The notes under the pieces: generated by a model | Seen by the model: only the letters and a program-made list of their open reading frames with translations | Database searches by the model: none | Told to the model about the DNA's origin: nothing | Source: Nitrosomonadales bacterium | Lineage (GTDB): Bacteria; Pseudomonadota; Gammaproteobacteria; Burkholderiales; Gallionellaceae | Assembly (NCBI GenBank): GCA_016218415.1 | Contig: JACRED010000021.1 | Location: 27,575 to 91,574 of the forward strand | DNA: 64,000 nucleotides | Reading direction: 5' to 3' | Program-made: the position numbers and the translations under genes | Shown here: positions 48,195 to 56,474 of the stretch, in pieces | Position numbering within the stretch: the first letter of the stretch is position 1 | Layout: every line of letters starts with the position of its first letter

Positions 48195-49819
48195 CAAATC
48201 TCCTCGGGCACCATCTTGATCGCCCCGCACGGGCATTCCGACACGCAGATGCCGCAGCCCTTGCAATAGTCGTAGTTGAACATAAAGCGCTTGCCCGGCC
48301 CGAGCTTGATTACCGCGTTGTCGGGACACACGCCGTAGCAGTTGTCGCACTCGAAGCAGTTGCCGCACGACAGGCAGCGGCGCGCTTCGAACAGCGCATT
48401 CGTTTCATCCAGCCCGCCCTGCACTTCATCGAAACTGGTCTGGCGGCGTATCGCGTCGAGCATCGGGCGCAGGGTCTTAGGCGCGTCGGAGTAATACCAG
48501 GGGTTGAGCATGTTGAAGGTGGCCGGTTCGTGTTTGGTGGCGGGTTCGTATGCAGTACCGCGCAGCCATGCGTCGATGTGGCGCGCTGCTTTTTTGCCAT
48601 GCCCAACACCCACCGTAACGGTGCGCTCCGAGGGCACCATGTCGCCGCCGGCAAAGATGCCCGCATGCCCGGTCATCATGTTGCTGCCGACTTGCACCAC
48701 CCCGTCCTTGATCTCCAGACCCGACACGCCATCCAGCAGCGACAGGTCGACATCCTGCCCGAGCGCCAGCACCAGCGAGTCCGCTTCCATGGTTTCGAAT
48801 TCGCCGGTGGGTTGCGGGAAGCCCTTGTCGTCCAGCTTCATTTTTTCCAGCGTGAGGTTATGCGCGTCGGCATGTTTGATCGTGGACAGCCATTTGATCA
48901 TGATCCCTTCCTGCAACGCTTCTTCCACCTCGAAATCGTGCGCGGGCATTTTTTCGCGGGTGCGGCGGTAGACGATGATGGCTTCGGTCGCGCCCAAGCG
49001 CCTGGCGGTGCGCGCCGCGTCGATCGCGGTGTTGCCGCCGCCGTACACTACAACCTTGCGGCCCAGCATCGGCTGGTCTTCGCCCTCCATTGAGCGCAGC
49101 ACGGAAATCGCATCGACGATATGGGCGGCATCGCCCGCTGGAATGAAGGTGCGTTTGCCGATGTGCGCGCCCACAGCGAGAAAGGCCGCGTCGAAATTTC
49201 CGGCGCGCATGCTCGCTTCGATATTCGCCACCTTGGTGTTGAGCTTGAGCGTGACACCCAGCTCGAGGATGCGCGCCACTTCGGCATCCAGCACGTCGCG
49301 CGGCAGGCGATATTTTGGAATGCCGAAGCGCATCATGCCGCCGCTCAGCGGACCGGCATCGTGTATCTCCACGCCGTGTCCGAGCCGCGCGAGATGGTAG
49401 GCGGCAGAAAGCCCCGATGGTCCCGCGCCGACGACCAGAATCTTTTTGCCGGAAGAGGCGGAAGGCTGGTCGAACTGCCAGCCGCGCCTGATCGCCTCGT
49501 CGCCAAGAAAGCGTTCGACCGAGTTGATGCCGACCGGGCTGTCCAGCTGGCCGCGATTGCATGCGCTTTCACAGGGGTGATAGCAGACCCGCCCCATGAT
49601 CGCCGGAAAAGGATTGTCCAATGTCAGCACGCGCCAGGCTTTTTCATAGTCGCCCGATTCGGCATGGAACAGCCAGCCCTGGATGTTTTCTCCGGCGGGA
49701 CAGCCCGCATTGCAGGGCGGCAGCCTGTCCAGATACACCGGCTTCCTGGTGCGCCATGAGCCGGTGTGGTTGGCTAATGAGGAGCCGGGGTCGAGCGTGA
49801 TTGCAAAGGGTTTGTCCAT
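48194..49819 (-). CDS. GltD-like FAD/NAD(P)H oxidoreductase fused to PorD-type 2[4Fe-4S] ferredoxin
   Basis: A 541-residue protein. Seen: N-terminal CNAGCPAGENIQGW and CYHPCESACNRG (GltD-like cluster ligands), FAD loop VVGAGPSGLSAAYHLA, NAD(P) loop VVYGGGNTAIDAARTA, GIFAGGDMV, then a C-terminal ferredoxin with CLSCGNCFECDNCYGVCP and CKGCGICVSECPCGAI. Known: PorD is normally a separate small delta subunit, and GltD-like units oxidise NAD(P)H. Inference: the fusion passes electrons between NAD(P)H and POR. The porB stop overlaps its start (ATGATG; 49822 alternative). Confidence 0.88.
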   Translation of the reverse strand: MDKPFAITLDPGSSLANHTGSWRTRKPVYLDRLPPCNAGCPAGENIQGWLFHAESGDYEKAWRVLTLDNPFPAIMGRVCYHPCESACNRGQLDSPVGINSVERFLGDEAIRRGWQFDQPSASSGKKILVVGAGPSGLSAAYHLARLGHGVEIHDAGPLSGGMMRFGIPKYRLPRDVLDAEVARILELGVTLKLNTKVANIEASMRAGNFDAAFLAVGAHIGKRTFIPAGDAAHIVDAISVLRSMEGEDQPMLGRKVVVYGGGNTAIDAARTARRLGATEAIIVYRRTREKMPAHDFEVEEALQEGIMIKWLSTIKHADAHNLTLEKMKLDDKGFPQPTGEFETMEADSLVLALGQDVDLSLLDGVSGLEIKDGVVQVGSNMMTGHAGIFAGGDMVPSERTVTVGVGHGKKAARHIDAWLRGTAYEPATKHEPATFNMLNPWYYSDAPKTLRPMLDAIRRQTSFDEVQGGLDETNALFEARRCLSCGNCFECDNCYGVCPDNAVIKLGPGKRFMFNYDYCKGCGICVSECPCGAIKMVPEEI

Positions 49820-50820
49820 CATGCCACCTCTTTCTGCAGCAAGCCGTATTTCCGGATGTTGCGGTCGGCGCGCTGCTGGATGCGCGCGATGACATCCGGT
49901 TTCGGTTTGGCGCCGAACAGATGCGCGTAGCGTTTTTGCGGTTTCAGGTATTCCTCGACAGGGCGCTGTTTGCGTATAGTCAACGCGCTGACCTGCACAC
50001 CGTGTTCGGCCTCGAACACCGGGAACAATCCGGTCTCATGCGCCAACCGCGCGATCAGGATGGTGTCGTCCGAGGCCGTGCCCCAGCCCAGCGGACAGGG
50101 CACTAGGATGTGGATGTAGCGCGCGCCGCGAAACTCCATCGCGCGCTTCACCTTGGCCTCGAGGTCGCGCAGATCGGCGACCGTGGCCGTCGCGACGTAA
50201 GGGATTTCATGCGCCATCGCGATCGCGGGAACGAATTTTCCCTGGCCGAATGGGTTGCCGGGATGCGCGCCGACCGGCATCGTGGTGGCCGTGCGCGCGG
50301 CGGGCGGCGTGGCCGACGAGCGCTGCACGCCGGTGTTCATATACGCCTCGTTGTCGTAGCAGATGTACAGCACATCGTCGTTGCGCTCGAACATGCCCGA
50401 CAGGCAGCCGAAGCCGATATCGGTCGTGCCGCCGTCACCGCCCTGCGCAACCACCCGCACCTCGTTGCGCCCCTTGACCTTCAGCGCCGCCGCGATGCCG
50501 GTGGCAACCGCTGCGGCATTGCCGAACAGCGAGTGCATCCACGGCAACTGCCATGAGGTTTCGGGATAAGGCGTGGTAAAAACTTCCAGACAGCCGGTGG
50601 CATTCGCCGCGATCAGTTGCGAGTTGCTCGCCTCCATCGCCGCGTCGAGCGCGTAGCGCGCACCGAGCGCCTCGCCGCATCCCTGGCAGGCGCGATGTCC
50701 CGAGTTGATCGCGTTGCTGCGGTCCCGGTGCGACTGTACGCTGCGCTGCTCTGGATTCAGCAGGCGGTTGCCGACGGTGAAGGTGCCGGTTTGGTAGAAC
50801 TTGATGGGTTGGAATGGCAT
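49819..50820 (-). CDS. porB: pyruvate:ferredoxin oxidoreductase beta subunit
   Basis: A 333-residue protein. Seen: GHRACQGCGEALGARYALD with [4Fe-4S] ligands, ATGCLEVFTT, and GDGGTTDIGFGC plus ICYDNEAYMNTGVQRS, the thiamine-pyrophosphate motif. With PorA, PorG and a delta module it interconverts pyruvate and acetyl-CoA + CO2. The residues CQGCG and NTGVQRS favour pyruvate/2-oxoacid oxidoreductase of the pyruvate class. Confidence 0.92.
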   Translation of the reverse strand: MPFQPIKFYQTGTFTVGNRLLNPEQRSVQSHRDRSNAINSGHRACQGCGEALGARYALDAAMEASNSQLIAANATGCLEVFTTPYPETSWQLPWMHSLFGNAAAVATGIAAALKVKGRNEVRVVAQGGDGGTTDIGFGCLSGMFERNDDVLYICYDNEAYMNTGVQRSSATPPAARTATTMPVGAHPGNPFGQGKFVPAIAMAHEIPYVATATVADLRDLEAKVKRAMEFRGARYIHILVPCPLGWGTASDDTILIARLAHETGLFPVFEAEHGVQVSALTIRKQRPVEEYLKPQKRYAHLFGAKPKPDVIARIQQRADRNIRKYGLLQKEVA

Positions 50821-50829
50821 ATAACCCCC

Positions 50830-52083
50830 TTATGCGATCTTCGAGGCAACCGTACCAATATCCCGCAGCATGTTTTCCGCCGCAGGCCCGGAGCGGCGCA
50901 CGTTGCGCTCGCGTGCCAACTGTTTGTTGACCACGTCGCTATCCAGATCGAGAAAGGTCAGCGGCTGCAACTTATCCTGTTCGGCCTCGCGGAATAATCT
51001 GTGCAGTGACTTGCGCGTGATCGCGCGACCGCCCAGCCCGGCCACCACGGTGTAGCCGTGCAACTGGATGCCGGACAACGCCATGCGCACATCGGTGGAG
51101 AGTATCCCGCCTATGCCGACCGCCAGGCTCTTTTCCAGCACCACGACGCGCTTTGCGTTCTGCAATGCCGCGCGCACCTGCGCCAGCGGGAACGGGCGGT
51201 AGCTGGTGATGCCGAGCACGCCGATCTTGTGTCCCTCATCGCGCATCTCGTCTATGGTGTCCTTGATCGTGCCCAGCACCGAGCCCATCGCCACCACCAT
51301 GGTCACGGCATCTTCGGCGCGGTAGGTGTGCGTCAGTCCGCCGGTATCGCGGCCGAACACCTGCTTGAATTCTGCCGCCAGTTGCGGGATGCGTTCCAGC
51401 GCCTGCATCTGCTTGTCGTGCGCCAGATAGCGCACTTCCATGAATGCCTCGGGACCGACCATCGCGCCGATCGAAACCGGCTCGCGCGGGTCCAGCACCT
51501 GGCGCGGCTCATAAGGCGGCAGAAAGGCATCGACCTGCTGCTGCGTCGGCATGTCCACGCGCTCGTAGGCGTGGGTGAGTATGAAGCCGTCCATGCACAC
51601 CATCACCGGCAGCGATAATTCCTCGGCCAATCTGAACGCCTGTATGTGCAGGTCCAGCGCTTCCTGATTGGTCTCGGCGAACAGCTGCATCCAGCCGGAA
51701 TCGCGCTGCGACAGGGAATCGGAGTGGTCGTTCCAGATGTTGATCGGCGCGCCTATCGCACGGTTCGCCACCGTCATCACGATCGGCAATCCGAGACCCG
51801 ATGCGTTATAGACCGCCTCGACCATGAACAGCAACCCCTGGCTGGCGGTGGCGGTATAGGAACGCGCGCCGGTCGCGGAAGCGCCGATCGCGACCGACAT
51901 CGCGGCGAACTCGCTTTCGACGTTGATGAACTCGCAGGGTGTCAAATCGCCGCTCTTCACCATTTCACCCAGCGCTTCGACGATGTGTGTCTGCGGGGAG
52001 ATCGGATAGGCGCAGATCACCTCGGGGCGGCACAGCGCAACGGCTTCGGCGACGGCGCGGGAACCTTCGATCTGCTTAAGCAT
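50830..52083 (-). CDS. porA: pyruvate:ferredoxin oxidoreductase alpha subunit
   Basis: A 417-residue protein. Seen: EAVALCRPEVICAYPISPQT (domain I), SYTATASQGLLFMVEAVYNA, GLPIVMTVANRAIGAP and the late SLAVGIGGILSTDVRMAL. Binds pyruvate and contributes to the thiamine site. Nine bp before porB; overlaps porG by 8 nt. Confidence 0.93.
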   Translation of the reverse strand: MLKQIEGSRAVAEAVALCRPEVICAYPISPQTHIVEALGEMVKSGDLTPCEFINVESEFAAMSVAIGASATGARSYTATASQGLLFMVEAVYNASGLGLPIVMTVANRAIGAPINIWNDHSDSLSQRDSGWMQLFAETNQEALDLHIQAFRLAEELSLPVMVCMDGFILTHAYERVDMPTQQQVDAFLPPYEPRQVLDPREPVSIGAMVGPEAFMEVRYLAHDKQMQALERIPQLAAEFKQVFGRDTGGLTHTYRAEDAVTMVVAMGSVLGTIKDTIDEMRDEGHKIGVLGITSYRPFPLAQVRAALQNAKRVVVLEKSLAVGIGGILSTDVRMALSGIQLHGYTVVAGLGGRAITRKSLHRLFREAEQDKLQPLTFLDLDSDVVNKQLARERNVRRSGPAAENMLRDIGTVASKIA

Positions 52084-52657
52084 GCTGCACCTCCGCCATC
52101 CCTGCCTTGATCAGGGTGTAAGCCTCGGTTGCAGCGGCGATGTTGCCATCCGCCACCTTGCCGTGGAATTTTTCGCCTATCGCCTTGACGACGGATTCCA
52201 GGCGTATCAGCCCGGAGAGCGCGGAAAATCCGGCCAGCAAGGGCACGTTGGGTATCGGGCGACCGATATGTTTAAGCGCGATCTCGGTGGCCGGTAAAAT
52301 GCGCAGACGTTCGGTTGGCCTGCCGCTGGCGAGATCGCCCAGGCCCAGCTGTTCGAAACTGCGGCCGGTGTTGAGCAGGATATAGCCGTCTTTTTTCAGC
52401 CCGGCAAACACATCGACCTGGTGCAGCAGCGTAGTGTCCTGGATGATGATCGCATCCGGTTCCATGATCGGTTCGCGCAACCGTATCTCCCTGTCGGCGA
52501 TGCGGCAGAACGATACCACCGGCGCGCCCATCCGCTCCGAACCGAAGCTGGGAAAGGCTTGGGCATGGCGCCCTTCGGCAAAGGCCGCAACGGAAAACAT
52601 CTCCGCCGCAGTCACGACACCCTGACCGCCCCGACCGTGTATACGCAACTCGAACAT
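52076..52657 (-). CDS. porG: pyruvate:ferredoxin oxidoreductase gamma subunit
   Basis: A 193-residue protein. Seen: FELRIHGRGGQGVVTAAEMF, QAFPSFGSERMGAPVVSFCRI and VPLLAGFSALSGLI, standard for the gamma subunit. First of the four POR genes on this strand, 45 bp after hoxW. Order gamma-alpha-beta-(delta fusion). Confidence 0.93.
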   Translation of the reverse strand: MFELRIHGRGGQGVVTAAEMFSVAAFAEGRHAQAFPSFGSERMGAPVVSFCRIADREIRLREPIMEPDAIIIQDTTLLHQVDVFAGLKKDGYILLNTGRSFEQLGLGDLASGRPTERLRILPATEIALKHIGRPIPNVPLLAGFSALSGLIRLESVVKAIGEKFHGKVADGNIAAATEAYTLIKAGMAEVQHA

Positions 52658-52702
52658 ATCGGCTCTCTCCCTGTGTTCTGCTACCCGAAGCTTACTCCCC
52701 TG

Positions 52703-53182
52703 TCATGCGTTTACCAAGCACTCACGCCAGTCTGGCAGGTTCGTTTCCGCACACAATTTGCGAACCAGTTTTGTTGCCGCTTCCAGATTGGCCGACGCTG
52801 CCTCGCTCGGACTCTCGCCCAACTCGAAACCGTAACCGCGTATCCGCAGCAGAAATGCGGACGGAGCATCTTTTTCGTACACCTGACGATAGGCGTGCAA
52901 CAGGGCGGACGGACTCATCGCGTGGCTGGTGTAGCTGTTGTCGTGCGCGGCAGTGATCTCGGAAAAGAGAAACGGCGCATCGCAGGAGACATCCGCATCG
53001 ATGAACAACACCGCACTGCGCCCGACCAGATCGGTGACATGCTCGACCTGCAACTGGTACTCCTCGATGAATTCGACCTGTCCAAAGCCATCACTTTGAA
53101 TTCGGCGCGCCAGCAGCGGCGCCAGCGCGTCGTCGCCGCGCGATTCGTTGCCGATGGCGAAGATCAGAATGGGGGCGGTCAT
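52703..53182 (-). CDS. hoxW: hydrogenase maturation endopeptidase (HoxW-like)
   Basis: A 159-residue protease. Seen: IFAIGNESRGDDALAPLLAR, matching GNxxxxDD of the HyaD/HycI/HoxW family with nickel-sensing acids, and VLFIDADVS. It cleaves the C-terminal extension of HoxH after nickel insertion. Downstream of hoxH across the DUF559 gene and repeats. Confidence 0.88.
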   Translation of the reverse strand: MTAPILIFAIGNESRGDDALAPLLARRIQSDGFGQVEFIEEYQLQVEHVTDLVGRSAVLFIDADVSCDAPFLFSEITAAHDNSYTSHAMSPSALLHAYRQVYEKDAPSAFLLRIRGYGFELGESPSEAASANLEAATKLVRKLCAETNLPDWRECLVNA

Positions 53183-53216
53183 GATGTTCTCGCAAAATGT
53201 TCAAAGCCAATGACGC

Positions 53217-53306
53217 TTCTACCCCAACCCCAGCCCTCCCCCTGCAAGGGGCAAGGAGTACCGTTCCTTCCCCTTTTAAGGGGGAAGGTCAGGATGGGGG
53301 TAGAAC
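53217..53306. repeat. compound repeat, copy A (downstream of DUF559)
   Basis: About 90 bp: ends TTCTACCCC and GGGGGTAGAA, with two internal hairpins (CCCCCTGCAAGGGG and CCTTCCCCTTTTAAGGGGG). It is the approximate reverse complement of copy B at 53657-53744. The DUF559 stop and its last codons lie within it. Confidence 0.88.
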
Positions 53307-53651
53307 CTCTAAAGTTTCCGCAATCGTTGATAAAACCCCCTCCAGATTATTCATCACATCATTGTTCCAGAACCGCAAAACCCGCCACCCATTTCCCCGC
53401 AAAAAAGCAGTTCTCTGTTCATCATATGCAACTTGGTCCTGATGCTGACCGCCATCAAGTTCAATCACTATCTTCCGCTCAACACACGCGAAATCGGCAA
53501 TGTATTTTCCGACAGAATGCTGCCGTCGAAAGCGGTGGCCGTTAATTTGTTTGTGGCGCAGTGCGTGCCACAGCTTGCGCTCGGCATCGGTCATGTCGTA
53601 TCGCAGCGATCTTGCTCTGATGGTTGTGACTGAACTGATTCTTTTACTCAT
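53289..53651 (-). CDS. DUF559 endonuclease-like protein
   Basis: A 120-residue protein. Seen: TDAERKLWHALRHKQINGH, RFRRQHSVGKYIADFACVER and VIELDGGQHQDQVAYDEQR, the DUF559 core (PD-(D/E)xK-like, related to very-short-patch repair nucleases), with EWxVLRFWNN-like ending (GWRVLRFWNNDV). The start 53651 excludes an upstream frame (PHPNPPPAKGRG) that merely reads the repeat. Flanked by inverted copies of an 88-90 bp repeat inside a hydrogenase operon. Function unknown; a mobile-linked nuclease is inferred. Confidence 0.85.
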   Translation of the reverse strand: MSKRISSVTTIRARSLRYDMTDAERKLWHALRHKQINGHRFRRQHSVGKYIADFACVERKIVIELDGGQHQDQVAYDEQRTAFLRGNGWRVLRFWNNDVMNNLEGVLSTIAETLEVLPPS

Positions 53652-53656
53652 TTGAA

Positions 53657-53744
53657 TTTCACCCCCATCCCAACCTTCCCCCTTCAAGGGGAAGGAGCCA
53701 CATCCCCTCCCCTTTGCAGGGGGAGGGTTAGGGTGGGGGTAGAA
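53657..53744. repeat. compound repeat, copy B (upstream of DUF559)
   Basis: About 88 bp with ends CACCCCCATCC and GGTGGGGGTAGAA and two hairpins (CCTTCCCCCTTCAAGGGG; CCTCCCCTTTGCAGGGGGA). Reverse complement of copy A apart from point differences. Ends 6 bp from the DUF559 start and 26 bp from the hoxH stop. Confidence 0.88.
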
Positions 53745-53770
53745 CTTGATAACTGCCAACATGCCATCAA

Positions 53771-55282
53771 CTATGTCGCTTCAACATCGTTCTCCTTACA
53801 ACTAAACACTTCCCCCGACCGCGTCAGCACATCCACCCTTCCACCTTCCGCATCCAGCAACTCCACCTCCAGCGGCATCTTGCCCAGCGCATGGGTCGCG
53901 CAGGACAGACAGGGATCGAAAGCGCGTATCGCGACCTCGATGTGGTTGAGCAAGCCCTCGGTGAGTTTCCTGCCGTCGATGTACTGGCGTGCCACCTGGC
54001 GGATCGCCTCGTTCATCGCCTGATTGTTGTGTGTGGTCGAGACGATCAGGTTGCAGCGTACGATCTGATCGTTTTCGTCCACCTTGTAGTGGTGGATCAA
54101 CGTGCCGCGCGGCGCTTCGATCACGCCGACGCCGCGCTCCTGCCGCTCACCCTTGCTGACCAGATCGCTGCCCTGCAGGTCGTCATCGTGCAGCAGTTCC
54201 TGTATCTGCTCTGCGGCGTGCAGCATCTCTATCATCCGCGCCCAGTGGGTACCCAGCGTCGCGCCAGTCGCCGAGCCGTCGTTGAACGCCATGAAGACCT
54301 TACGTTGTTCGTCCGCTAGCGGTGTGGGAATAAAATCGCATTGCGTCACGCGCGAAAGCGGCCCGACGCGGTACCAGCCCTCTTCGGGACCGAGCGAACG
54401 CAAGAACGGGAACTTCATGTACGACCACGGCTTCACGTCCTCGAAGATCACGTCCCAGTAGTGGCTGTAGTCGTAGTGGTCGAACAGCGTATTGCCGTCC
54501 ATGTCGCGCGCGCGCAAGCCGCCGTGGTACAGATCCATCGCGCCGTCGGCTCGAATCATGTTCAGCGTGTGCGACTTGAATGTACCGAAATTGTTGTAAA
54601 GATCGAGGTTCTGCTCGAACAGCTTGCGCGCGATGTCGACGGACTCGCGGCACCACGCGACAGTCTGCGCGATGTCCAGCAGCAGATAATTTCGTTCCTC
54701 GATGCTGACGTTCTTGTTCACCCCGCCGGGTATCGCACCGGTGCCGTGAATGCGCTTGCCCGCCGTGACGCGGATCACCTCCTGCCCGTACTTGCGCAGC
54801 AGCACACCCTGCTTCGCGATGTCGGGATAGGCGGCGGCGATGCCGACGATGTTGCGCTTCGCGACATCCGAGTCGAAACCGAACAGCAGGTCGGGCGAGC
54901 ACAGGTGGAAAAAATGCAGCGCGTGCGACTGCAATATCTGCCCGTAATGCATCAGCCGCCGCACCTTCTCCGCAGTAGGCGTCAGCGTCGCCCCGACGAT
55001 CATGTCCATCGCCTTGGATGCGGCGATATGGTGGCTTACCGGGCAGATGCCGCACAGCCGCTGCACCATCACCGGCGCCTCCCAGTAGGGCCGCCCCTGG
55101 ATGAATTTTTCGAAGCCGCGAAACTCCACGATGTGCAGCCGCACCTGATGCACACGGTCGTTCTCGTCGAGCAACAGCGTTACCTTGCCATGCCCCTCGA
55201 CGCGAGACACCGGGTCGATCGCGACACGGCGCAAGCCTTCTGGGTGGGCGGCGATTTCGAGGTTGTTGGTTGGGTCGGTCAT
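53771..55282 (-). CDS. hoxH: NAD-linked [NiFe] hydrogenase large subunit HoxH
   Basis: A 503-residue subunit. Seen: L1 motif [11 protein letters not shown] (Cys77, Cys80) and L2 DPCLSCATH (Cys458, Cys461, His464), nickel ligands complete; numbering equals R. eutropha HoxH in these positions as I recall. Following His464 is a 39-residue tail, to be removed by HoxW. Group 3d-type. ATG 55282 overlaps the stop of a small lipoprotein gene (ATGA). Confidence 0.96.
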   Translation of the reverse strand: MTDPTNNLEIAAHPEGLRRVAIDPVSRVEGHGKVTLLLDENDRVHQVRLHIVEFRGFEKFIQGRPYWEAPVMVQRLCGICPVSHHIAASKAMDMIVGATLTPTAEKVRRLMHYGQILQSHALHFFHLCSPDLLFGFDSDVAKRNIVGIAAAYPDIAKQGVLLRKYGQEVIRVTAGKRIHGTGAIPGGVNKNVSIEERNYLLLDIAQTVAWCRESVDIARKLFEQNLDLYNNFGTFKSHTLNMIRADGAMDLYHGGLRARDMDGNTLFDHYDYSHYWDVIFEDVKPWSYMKFPFLRSLGPEEGWYRVGPLSRVTQCDFIPTPLADEQRKVFMAFNDGSATGATLGTHWARMIEMLHAAEQIQELLHDDDLQGSDLVSKGERQERGVGVIEAPRGTLIHHYKVDENDQIVRCNLIVSTTHNNQAMNEAIRQVARQYIDGRKLTEGLLNHIEVAIRAFDPCLSCATHALGKMPLEVELLDAEGGRVDVLTRSGEVFSCKENDVEAT

Positions 55283-55725
55283 GGTTTGTTCTCGACAGAC
55301 AACAGGACATATAGGTCGTTTATCTCTTGCTCGGTAACAGTCAGTAAAGCACACGTCTGCTTACTTTGATTACCTCCGTCAAAATATTTTGCTTCCAATG
55401 TATGTCGCATATTTTCATGGGAAAGAAAATTAATATGGCCGGATTCTCCATTCGCATGTTGCAGAAAAATTGAAATGCGAAATCCTGATGGATATGTTGC
55501 ATAGCAGCCATTCCACCCATCGTTATGTTTCATCAGCCAGATCGAAAATTTTTGTAGTTGATCTGAGGAAAGCTCTTTCTTGTTGAAGCCACCGTTTTGT
55601 GAGGGGTATTCCAGCACGCCAGAGATCAGTGGGGACATCTCCGTGTGGCATGCTGCAAGCCCGATGGTCAGTATTACAGGATAGATAAAACGCAAAGCAA
55701 GTATCCGCCATTCGTGCTTTTTCAT
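55279..55725 (-). CDS. small predicted lipoprotein between hoxY and hoxH
   Basis: A 148-residue protein of unknown family. Seen: positively charged start MKKHEWR, hydrophobic segment, and LAAC lipobox (Cys about residue 26), implying export and lipid attachment, then a hydrophilic domain with three further Cys. AT-rich compared with its neighbours. It is coupled to hoxH (ATGA overlap) and starts 10 bp after hoxY. ATG 55743, overlapping hoxY, is an alternative start. Cytoplasmic hydrogenases do not usually have a lipoprotein inside the operon. Confidence 0.72.
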   Translation of the reverse strand: MKKHEWRILALRFIYPVILTIGLAACHTEMSPLISGVLEYPSQNGGFNKKELSSDQLQKFSIWLMKHNDGWNGCYATYPSGFRISIFLQHANGESGHINFLSHENMRHTLEAKYFDGGNQSKQTCALLTVTEQEINDLYVLLSVENKP

Positions 55726-55735
55726 TTGCGTTCCA

Positions 55736-56287
55736 TTAGTCATATTTAATCAACCCATGCCCCAGTTCCGGCGTCTTGCCCGCAATCAGGTCGGTGAGGA
55801 ATTTCCAGATCGCGTCGCCCGAGGGCGGGCAGCCGGGAATGAAGTAATCGATCTTCACCACCTCATGCAGCGGATGCACCTTGTCCAGCGGCAGTGGCAG
55901 TTCCGGGTCGTTCGGAATGTGGCCGTGCGCCAGCCCCGGTTCGGTGAGGTACACCTCGGTGAGACAACTCCCCAAATCGAGATGGTTGCGCTGCGCGGGC
56001 AGGCCGCCGTTGATCGCACAGGCACCGATGGCGATCAGCGTCTTGCAGTTCTTCCTGAACTCGCGCAGCACATGCACGTTCTCCGCATTGCAGACACCGC
56101 CCTCGATCAAGCCGATGTCGCAAGGCCCGCAATGCTTGATGTCGGTGAGCGGCGAGCGGTCGAACTCGACCAGGTCGAGCAGCGGGAACAGACGCTCATC
56201 GATATCGAGGAAGGACATGTGGCAGCCGAAGCAGCCGGCCAGCGAGGTGGTGGCGATGCGGAGTTTTGGCTTGGCGGGGGGGATCAT
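55736..56287 (-). CDS. hoxY: NAD-linked [NiFe] hydrogenase small subunit HoxY
   Basis: A 183-residue subunit. Seen: LAGCFGCHMSFLD (Cys19, Cys22), GPCDIGLIEGGVC, AIGACAINGG and FIPGCPPSGD, ligands of the proximal [4Fe-4S] cluster. Pairs with HoxH as the hydrogenase module. Separated from hoxU by a 187-bp repeat-filled spacer. Confidence 0.95.
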   Translation of the reverse strand: MIPPAKPKLRIATTSLAGCFGCHMSFLDIDERLFPLLDLVEFDRSPLTDIKHCGPCDIGLIEGGVCNAENVHVLREFRKNCKTLIAIGACAINGGLPAQRNHLDLGSCLTEVYLTEPGLAHGHIPNDPELPLPLDKVHPLHEVVKIDYFIPGCPPSGDAIWKFLTDLIAGKTPELGHGLIKYD

Positions 56288-56327
56288 TTTGGAAATCCCA
56301 CAATAAATTGTTGAGTGCCGCCAAACT

Positions 56328-56442
56328 CATCCCCTCCCCCTTGCAGGGGGAGGGCTAGGGAGGGGGTAGAAGCGTTAATGTTTCGCTGTTCTGATTCAAT
56401 TTCTACCCCCATCCTAACCTTCCCCCTGCAAGGGAGAAGGAA
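56328..56442. repeat. two half-elements of the DUF559-linked repeat, inward facing
   Basis: Half 1 (56328-56371) contains CCTCCCCCTTGCAGGGGGA and ends GGGGGTAGAA; half 2 (56401-56442) begins TTCTACCCCCATCC and contains CCCCCTGCAAGGG. A 29-bp spacer separates them. The TTCTACCCCC ends face each other, opposite to copies A and B. It lies between hoxU and hoxY. Confidence 0.85.
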
Positions 56443-56474
56443 TATTGCGGATGCTACGCATGATTTTATGTTGC

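Noticed and set aside
53652..53762. N-terminal extension of the DUF559 protein reading PHPNPPPAKGRG
   Set aside because: It is the translation of the flanking repeat; a normal ATG at 53651 begins the family domain. Noted because such readthrough is common in databases.
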